From Nitrospirota bacterium (GTDB lineage: Bacteria; Nitrospirota; 9FT-COMBO-42-15; HDB-SIOI813), in NCBI GenBank assembly GCA_020846775.1, contig JADLDG010000029.1, positions 1 through 36,933 on the forward strand: a stretch of DNA of 36,933 nucleotides. Direction: 5' to 3'. Below the pieces are notes generated by a model. It saw only the letters and a list, made by a program, of their open reading frames with translations. It was not told the origin of the DNA and ran no database searches. The position numbers and the translations under genes are program-made. Shown in pieces: positions 33,067 through 36,933 of the stretch (position 1 is the first letter of the stretch; each line of letters begins with the position of its first letter).

Positions 33067-34668
33067 TTATTTTTTTATCCACACATCCTTAAAGTGAATA
33101 ATATCCATTGCGTTTGGTTTGAAGCCTTTGACATATGGCTTCACCATCAGATTCTGTACATTCTGAAACAATGGCATTATGGGTACATCTTCCTCAGTCA
33201 ATATTATCTGTGCCCGGTCGTAGAGTTTCTTACGTCCTGCCATATCCTTTTCAATGACTGCTGCATCTACTAATCTATCATATTCCCTGTTTTTCCAGTG
33301 AGTGCGATTGTTGCCGCTGTTGGATGTAAAGAGGTTCATGAAATTGTCGGGGTCAGGATAGTCTGCCCCCCACCCCAGACGAAATATCGGTGGCGTGTTA
33401 TTTTGCAGTGTCTTTAGAAAGACCTTCCACTCCTGATTATCGAGCATGACATTTATATTCAGATTTTTTTTCCACTGCGCCTGCAGGTTTTGCGCGATCA
33501 GCAGGTTCTCCGGGTTAGTACTGAACACAGCAGTGACAGCAGGAAAACCCTTCCCCTCCGGATAACCGGAGTCCTTCAATAATGCCTTTGCCCGCTCCGG
33601 ATTAAAGGTCAGACCGGCAGATGGATTATATGCAGGCATTCCTTCAGGTATCCATGAGGTTGCAGGCAATTCTCCTCCTTTAAGGATTTCCGGAAAGACC
33701 GTTCGGTCTATTGCCATAGAGAATGCCTGCCGTATCCTTCTGTCATCAAACGGAGGTCTCTCAACATTGAATCCATAGTAGTATCCTCGTAAGATCGGGT
33801 GGCGGATATACTCCCTGTGATTTTTATAAGAATGTATAGCAAGCGGCGGCAGTGATACAATATCAAGACCGCCAGTTTCATATAGTGTCAGAGCGGTCGT
33901 ACTCTCACCGATAACATAAAATCGGACTGCATCAAGCCTGGGGCGTCCGCCAAAATAATTCCTGCTGGCAGTGAGTGTAAGGCTGTACTCATGTCTCCAC
34001 TCGCTGAGGTTAAATGGACCTATAGTGACGATATTACCCGGTTCTGTCCATCGGTCACCATATTTCTCAACAATATCTTTACGCAGAGGGAATGTTGCCG
34101 TGAATGCGGTTATACTGGGGAAATAGACGACAGGCCGCTTCAGCCGGACCTGTAATGTTGTTTCATCGAGGGCAGTTACCCCCAGAAGTGATGGGTCCTT
34201 TATCTGGCCGCTGTTATATTCATAGGCATTTTCTATGTCATACAGAAAATATGCATATTGAGATGCCGTAGCCGGATTGAGCAGCCTTTTCCATCCGTAC
34301 TCAAAGTCATAGGCAGTTAACTTTCTGCCGTCACTCCATCGGACAGAATCCCGGATGGAAAATATGTAGGTCCTTCCGTCACCGGATACACTCCATTCGC
34401 TTGCCACGGCTGGCACCGGTTTCAGATCCCTATCAAACTGTGTCAAACCCTCCATTATATTCTCAATTATGCGGATGGAGATGCTGTCAGTTGCAAGGTT
34501 CCAGTCAAGCGTAGGTGGCTCTGAGGATACAGCCATCCTGAATACATTGTGGTCTTTATCCCGCTTACCCGTTGTACATGATAATGTGGAGAGTACAGGT
34601 AATAAAAGAGACAAACATATAATATACCGGGTATTTAGATTTTTTAAAAACATTTGTCGGGAAGACAT
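33067..34668 (-). CDS. Peptide ABC transporter substrate-binding lipoprotein (OppA/DppA-like, SBP family 5)
   Basis: A 533-residue lipoprotein: signal peptide with lipobox TLSC at C31, then the family-5 solute-binding fold. Motifs seen: FRMAVSSEPPTLDWNLATD, WSDGRKLTAYDFEYGWKRLL, FNVERPPFDDRRIRQAFSMAIDR, and RLGWGADYPDPDNFMNLFTS, the last typical of oligopeptide binders. First gene of the operon, with ribosome-binding site GGAG before the ATG at 34668, and a candidate operator 50-72 bp upstream. In Gram-negatives it would be anchored to the periplasmic face of the inner membrane. Confidence 0.95.
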   Translation of the reverse strand: MSSRQMFLKNLNTRYIICLSLLLPVLSTLSCTTGKRDKDHNVFRMAVSSEPPTLDWNLATDSISIRIIENIMEGLTQFDRDLKPVPAVASEWSVSGDGRTYIFSIRDSVRWSDGRKLTAYDFEYGWKRLLNPATASQYAYFLYDIENAYEYNSGQIKDPSLLGVTALDETTLQVRLKRPVVYFPSITAFTATFPLRKDIVEKYGDRWTEPGNIVTIGPFNLSEWRHEYSLTLTASRNYFGGRPRLDAVRFYVIGESTTALTLYETGGLDIVSLPPLAIHSYKNHREYIRHPILRGYYYGFNVERPPFDDRRIRQAFSMAIDRTVFPEILKGGELPATSWIPEGMPAYNPSAGLTFNPERAKALLKDSGYPEGKGFPAVTAVFSTNPENLLIAQNLQAQWKKNLNINVMLDNQEWKVFLKTLQNNTPPIFRLGWGADYPDPDNFMNLFTSNSGNNRTHWKNREYDRLVDAAVIEKDMAGRKKLYDRAQIILTEEDVPIMPLFQNVQNLMVKPYVKGFKPNAMDIIHFKDVWIKK

Positions 34669-34714
34669 TATACTCCATTAAATCCCCGCCTAAAAGTGAT
34701 ATTTCTGTGTCAAC

Positions 34715-34740
34715 AGTATACAGACTTGATTAGTCTGTAT
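34715..34740 (-). promoter_or_regulatory. Opp operon -10 with overlapping palindromic operator candidate
   Basis: Minus-strand TATACT (34720-34715) predicts +1 at 34708, 40 nt before the ATG. A perfect 9-5-9 inverted repeat ATACAGACT-TGATT-AGTCTGTAT (34718-34740) fills the spacer and overlaps the -10; the -35 is poor. This is the geometry of a repressor or activator site. Regulator unknown. Confidence 0.45.
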
Positions 34741-35026
34741 ATTCATATAGTTACGATTTTTTTCAAATAAAGACGTTCTAAAATGGCTCTTTTTTCTACA
34801 AAAAGCTGATATGTCTTATAATATAAAAAGGTCACCCGTAACCACTATATATATGGATAAATTGCGATAGCAACTCAATGTATTGTACCTAAAGTCCAAT
34901 AATTGATTTGGCATGTCTATTGCGAAATATGTCTAATTGATTTAACTGTGTAAATATTACTAACCGGAGAGCAAAGGAGCCTATATGAGATACTAACATT
35001 TAACTTGAGGAAGGACCTCATACAAC
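34741..35026 (+). promoter_or_regulatory. Leader of the secreted repeat protein gene, with sigma-54 promoter and mini-ORF
   Basis: The gene-free stretch 34669-35026 is AT-rich. Besides the sigma-54 site (34908-34924) it has TATAAT at 34817-34822 without a good -35. A three-codon ORF, ATG-AGA-TAC-TAA (34985-34996), follows AAAGGAG (34973-34979) at ideal spacing. The true gene's ribosome-binding site AAGGA sits in the loop of a hairpin TGAGG-AAGGA-CCTCA (35006-35020). Confidence 0.5.
34908..34924 (+). promoter_or_regulatory. Putative sigma-54 (RpoN) promoter
   Basis: TTGGCATGTCTATTGCG: the invariant GG (34910-34911) and GC (34922-34923) are separated by exactly 10 bp, and the flanking bases fit YTGGCACG-N4-TTGCW at all but two positions. 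Predicted start near 34935, about 90 nt before the ATG at 35027. Enhancer sites were not identified. Confidence 0.6.
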
Positions 35027-36933
35027 ATGAATTTAAACAACTTGGACCTGGATAACATGAAATATCACGTATGGAACGTGGTCAGGAACTTCCAGAGACT
35101 AGTATCTAAAACACAAGGCTTGATTTGTCTGGTTTTGTTGCCTATGGTGCTGATTGTCTCAATAAATGAGGCAGATGCATCAAAAGTTCAGGTAACTGAA
35201 CCTGGCCAATACGCTAACATACAATCTTCTGAAATACCTCAACCGCCACAGCCGCCTTTCGATCTGTCCAGAATCATAGATAAAGCGAATCATATGGTAC
35301 AGGTCAATCACCGCACACCTGATAATTATTGGGTCGAGGATCCCGCTTACCGGGTAGAGTTTACCCCTGATGCTATAACTTACTACCAGAAACAGAGTGA
35401 ACATGGCAAAAAGGATAACAGACTGCAATTCCGGTTGGTATCTATTAAGGCAGCAGATAAACTGTTTTCTCTAAACGGTTCATCATCTTTAATATCTGAG
35501 GAAAACAGTGTCACCTATTTAAGGACTCCTCATGTAAAGGAAATCTATGAGGTCAGGAAGGACGGGGTTGAGCAAAGCTGGGTTATAGAAAGAGCCCTTG
35601 CAGACAAGACAGGAGACCTGATAATTCATGGAGAGCTGAGCACGCAGTTATCTCACAGGAGTAATGAAAATGGAGGAATTGACTTTTTCAGTAAGGATGG
35701 TGAATATGTTACCTCTTATGGCAAGGTTGTCGTTATAGATAATTCCGGGAAGAGGATTACTCTGTCACCACAATATGAAGGATCACGCCTGACAATTACA
35801 GTCCCTGAGAAATGGTTAAATGAAGCGGACTACCCTGTTATTGTAGATCCGGTCCTGGGTGCAGACATCCGTGTAGATAACCTTGCAACGACAGACAATT
35901 ATCCTGCCATTGCCTTTGATGGGACCAACTATCTAATTGTATGGCAATCGGGTACCCCGAATGCAACCGGGACAGGAACCACTGCCATTCGAGGGGTGAG
36001 GGTGAGCAATGCCGGAACAGTCCTTGATGCCACCCCGCTGACTATTGGAGATACGGCAAACAGAGATGATGAGTTCCCATCTGTAACCTATGACAATCTC
36101 AATTCAAGATTTATCGTAGTATGGATGATGTGGAATGACACAACTGCACCTGTTACTACTGCTCATATATACCGGAACACGGTCACGACAGCAGGCGTAA
36201 TTGGAACTTCCACTGCTATTCTTACCGGTACCAATAGGATCCTGGCCTATCCGACAGTGGCCTGTTGCGATCTCAATAACAATTACTATGTGGTCTACGG
36301 GCGCAATAGTGCTACAGGAGCAACCAGCTTCAATGCATTTTGGGGGCAGACATATAACAGGAACACCCATGCAGCAGCAACTGCCTCTAACCCTACAGCA
36401 ACGGTAAGCAGCGGCACTATCACCCCCAATACTGAGCCAAGGTCTGCACCGAAGCTCTATTCCCTCTCCACCACCAAATATCTCCTCACATGGGAGACCT
36501 TCGGGGTGGATACTAACGGTGATATTTCGGCCAACCTGCTTACTGCTACCTCCACTCCGACTTATACCTGGGGAACGCAGGTATCAGTAGCAAATACGGC
36601 AGCCACACTTCAGCGTTATCCTCGCGCAGCCTTTGATGGGGCAAATGCCCTGATCGTTTATCAACAGGGGGCGACTACGTCCGCGGATATATACGGCAGG
36701 TTTGTGACCCCTGGCGCCGCTAACCTGACCCTTGGGGCTACAGTAGCAGTATCCACTGTAGCAGGGAGCGGCCAGATGTATCCGGATGTTGCATATACAG
36801 ACGGAACCTGTTCAGCCACACCGATAAGCCGCTACCTTGTTGTATGGCAGGACTACCGCAATAATGCGACTAATCCTGATATATACGGGGCCCCTATGAA
36901 TACTGCCGGGACAGTTGAAACGGCAGTTGCAGT
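35027..36933 (+). CDS. Large secreted protein with WD/NHL-like beta repeats (3' end outside window)
   Basis: The frame is open from the ATG at 35027 to the end of the window (635 codons, no stop). A hydrophobic segment (GLICLVLLPMVLIVSINEADA, residues ~34-54) looks like a long-n-region signal peptide; ATG 35057 is an alternative start. Residues ~100-280 resemble the N-terminal domain that precedes SBBP-type repeats, ending in the hallmark YPVIVDPVLG. After that come repeats of ~65-75 residues built around YPAIAFDGTNYLIVWQ, FPSVTYDNLNSRFIVVW, YPTVACCDLNNNYYVVY, YPRAAFDGANALIVYQ and YPDVAYTDGTC..YLVVWQDYR, followed by an IYG...AG(T) segment. They probably form beta-propeller blades. Function unknown; a surface or secreted structural role is inferred. 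Confidence 0.75.
   Translation, partial: MNLNNLDLDNMKYHVWNVVRNFQRLVSKTQGLICLVLLPMVLIVSINEADASKVQVTEPGQYANIQSSEIPQPPQPPFDLSRIIDKANHMVQVNHRTPDNYWVEDPAYRVEFTPDAITYYQKQSEHGKKDNRLQFRLVSIKAADKLFSLNGSSSLISEENSVTYLRTPHVKEIYEVRKDGVEQSWVIERALADKTGDLIIHGELSTQLSHRSNENGGIDFFSKDGEYVTSYGKVVVIDNSGKRITLSPQYEGSRLTITVPEKWLNEADYPVIVDPVLGADIRVDNLATTDNYPAIAFDGTNYLIVWQSGTPNATGTGTTAIRGVRVSNAGTVLDATPLTIGDTANRDDEFPSVTYDNLNSRFIVVWMMWNDTTAPVTTAHIYRNTVTTAGVIGTSTAILTGTNRILAYPTVACCDLNNNYYVVYGRNSATGATSFNAFWGQTYNRNTHAAATASNPTATVSSGTITPNTEPRSAPKLYSLSTTKYLLTWETFGVDTNGDISANLLTATSTPTYTWGTQVSVANTAATLQRYPRAAFDGANALIVYQQGATTSADIYGRFVTPGAANLTLGATVAVSTVAGSGQMYPDVAYTDGTCSATPISRYLVVWQDYRNNATNPDIYGAPMNTAGTVETAVA

Noticed and set aside
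1-36933. CRISPR array, phage or transposase genes
   Set aside because: No regularly spaced repeats and no integrase, transposase or structural phage motifs on either strand; only short non-coding repeats were found.

Overview
The window looks like chromosomal DNA of a Gram-negative, probably respiring, low-oxygen or anaerobic bacterium. Gene content and order (rpoD, tRNA, zinc-ribbon protein, RNase H, rnpB; then ftsH-folP-cdaA-cdaR-glmM; a split cytochrome b6/Rieske/cytochrome c set; paired ExbD genes with an AgmX-type TonB) fit Nitrospirota or the former Deltaproteobacteria. This assignment is inferred from gene content, not from a database search. There are no phage genes, transposase genes or CRISPR arrays.

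Region 1 (1-3612, mostly + strand) is informational: the 3' part of rpoD, a CAT-anticodon tRNA, a coiled-coil zinc-ribbon protein, an RNase HI and the RNase P RNA, whose P12 arm is unusually large and repeat-rich. Region 2 (3646-13706, - strand) holds the CPA2 antiporter, ftsH-folP-cdaA-cdaR-glmM (protein quality control, folate, c-di-AMP synthesis and peptidoglycan precursor supply), and directly downstream a cytochrome c, a Rieske protein and a b6-type cytochrome b. It ends with a hemerythrin gene that has its own promoter and an FNR-like palindrome at the position of a class II activator site. Region 3 (13844-19635, + strand) has prmC, a 0.5 kb promoter-rich gap, a 970-residue Cys-rich lipoprotein closed by a strong terminator, and a clostripain-family protein whose expected catalytic Cys is Ser.

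Region 4 (19670-31160, - strand) is the most interesting part. A long co-directional run begins with an AcuC/HDAC-type deacetylase whose 3' end overlaps a TPR protein. It continues with a giant TPR lipoprotein, a small exported protein, ExbB, two ExbD proteins (one with Asn in place of the conserved membrane Asp), and a TonB/AgmX-like transducer. It ends with a VTC-type polyphosphate polymerase, a DUF4956 membrane protein and a CotH-family kinase. The last three genes are bracketed by a 16-bp perfect inverted repeat. The run suggests a proton-driven trans-envelope machine next to a polyphosphate/CotH module.

Region 5 (31211-34668, - strand) is an oligopeptide/dipeptide ABC importer (binding protein and two permeases) without ATPase genes in view. 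A 122-bp C/G-rich element flanked by an 11-bp direct duplication has landed at the start of the second permease gene; removing it in silico restores an in-frame ATG one base after the upstream stop codon. Region 6 (34681-36933, + strand) has a near-consensus sigma-54 promoter, a three-codon ORF with an excellent ribosome-binding site, and the first 635 codons of a large secreted repeat protein that runs off the window.
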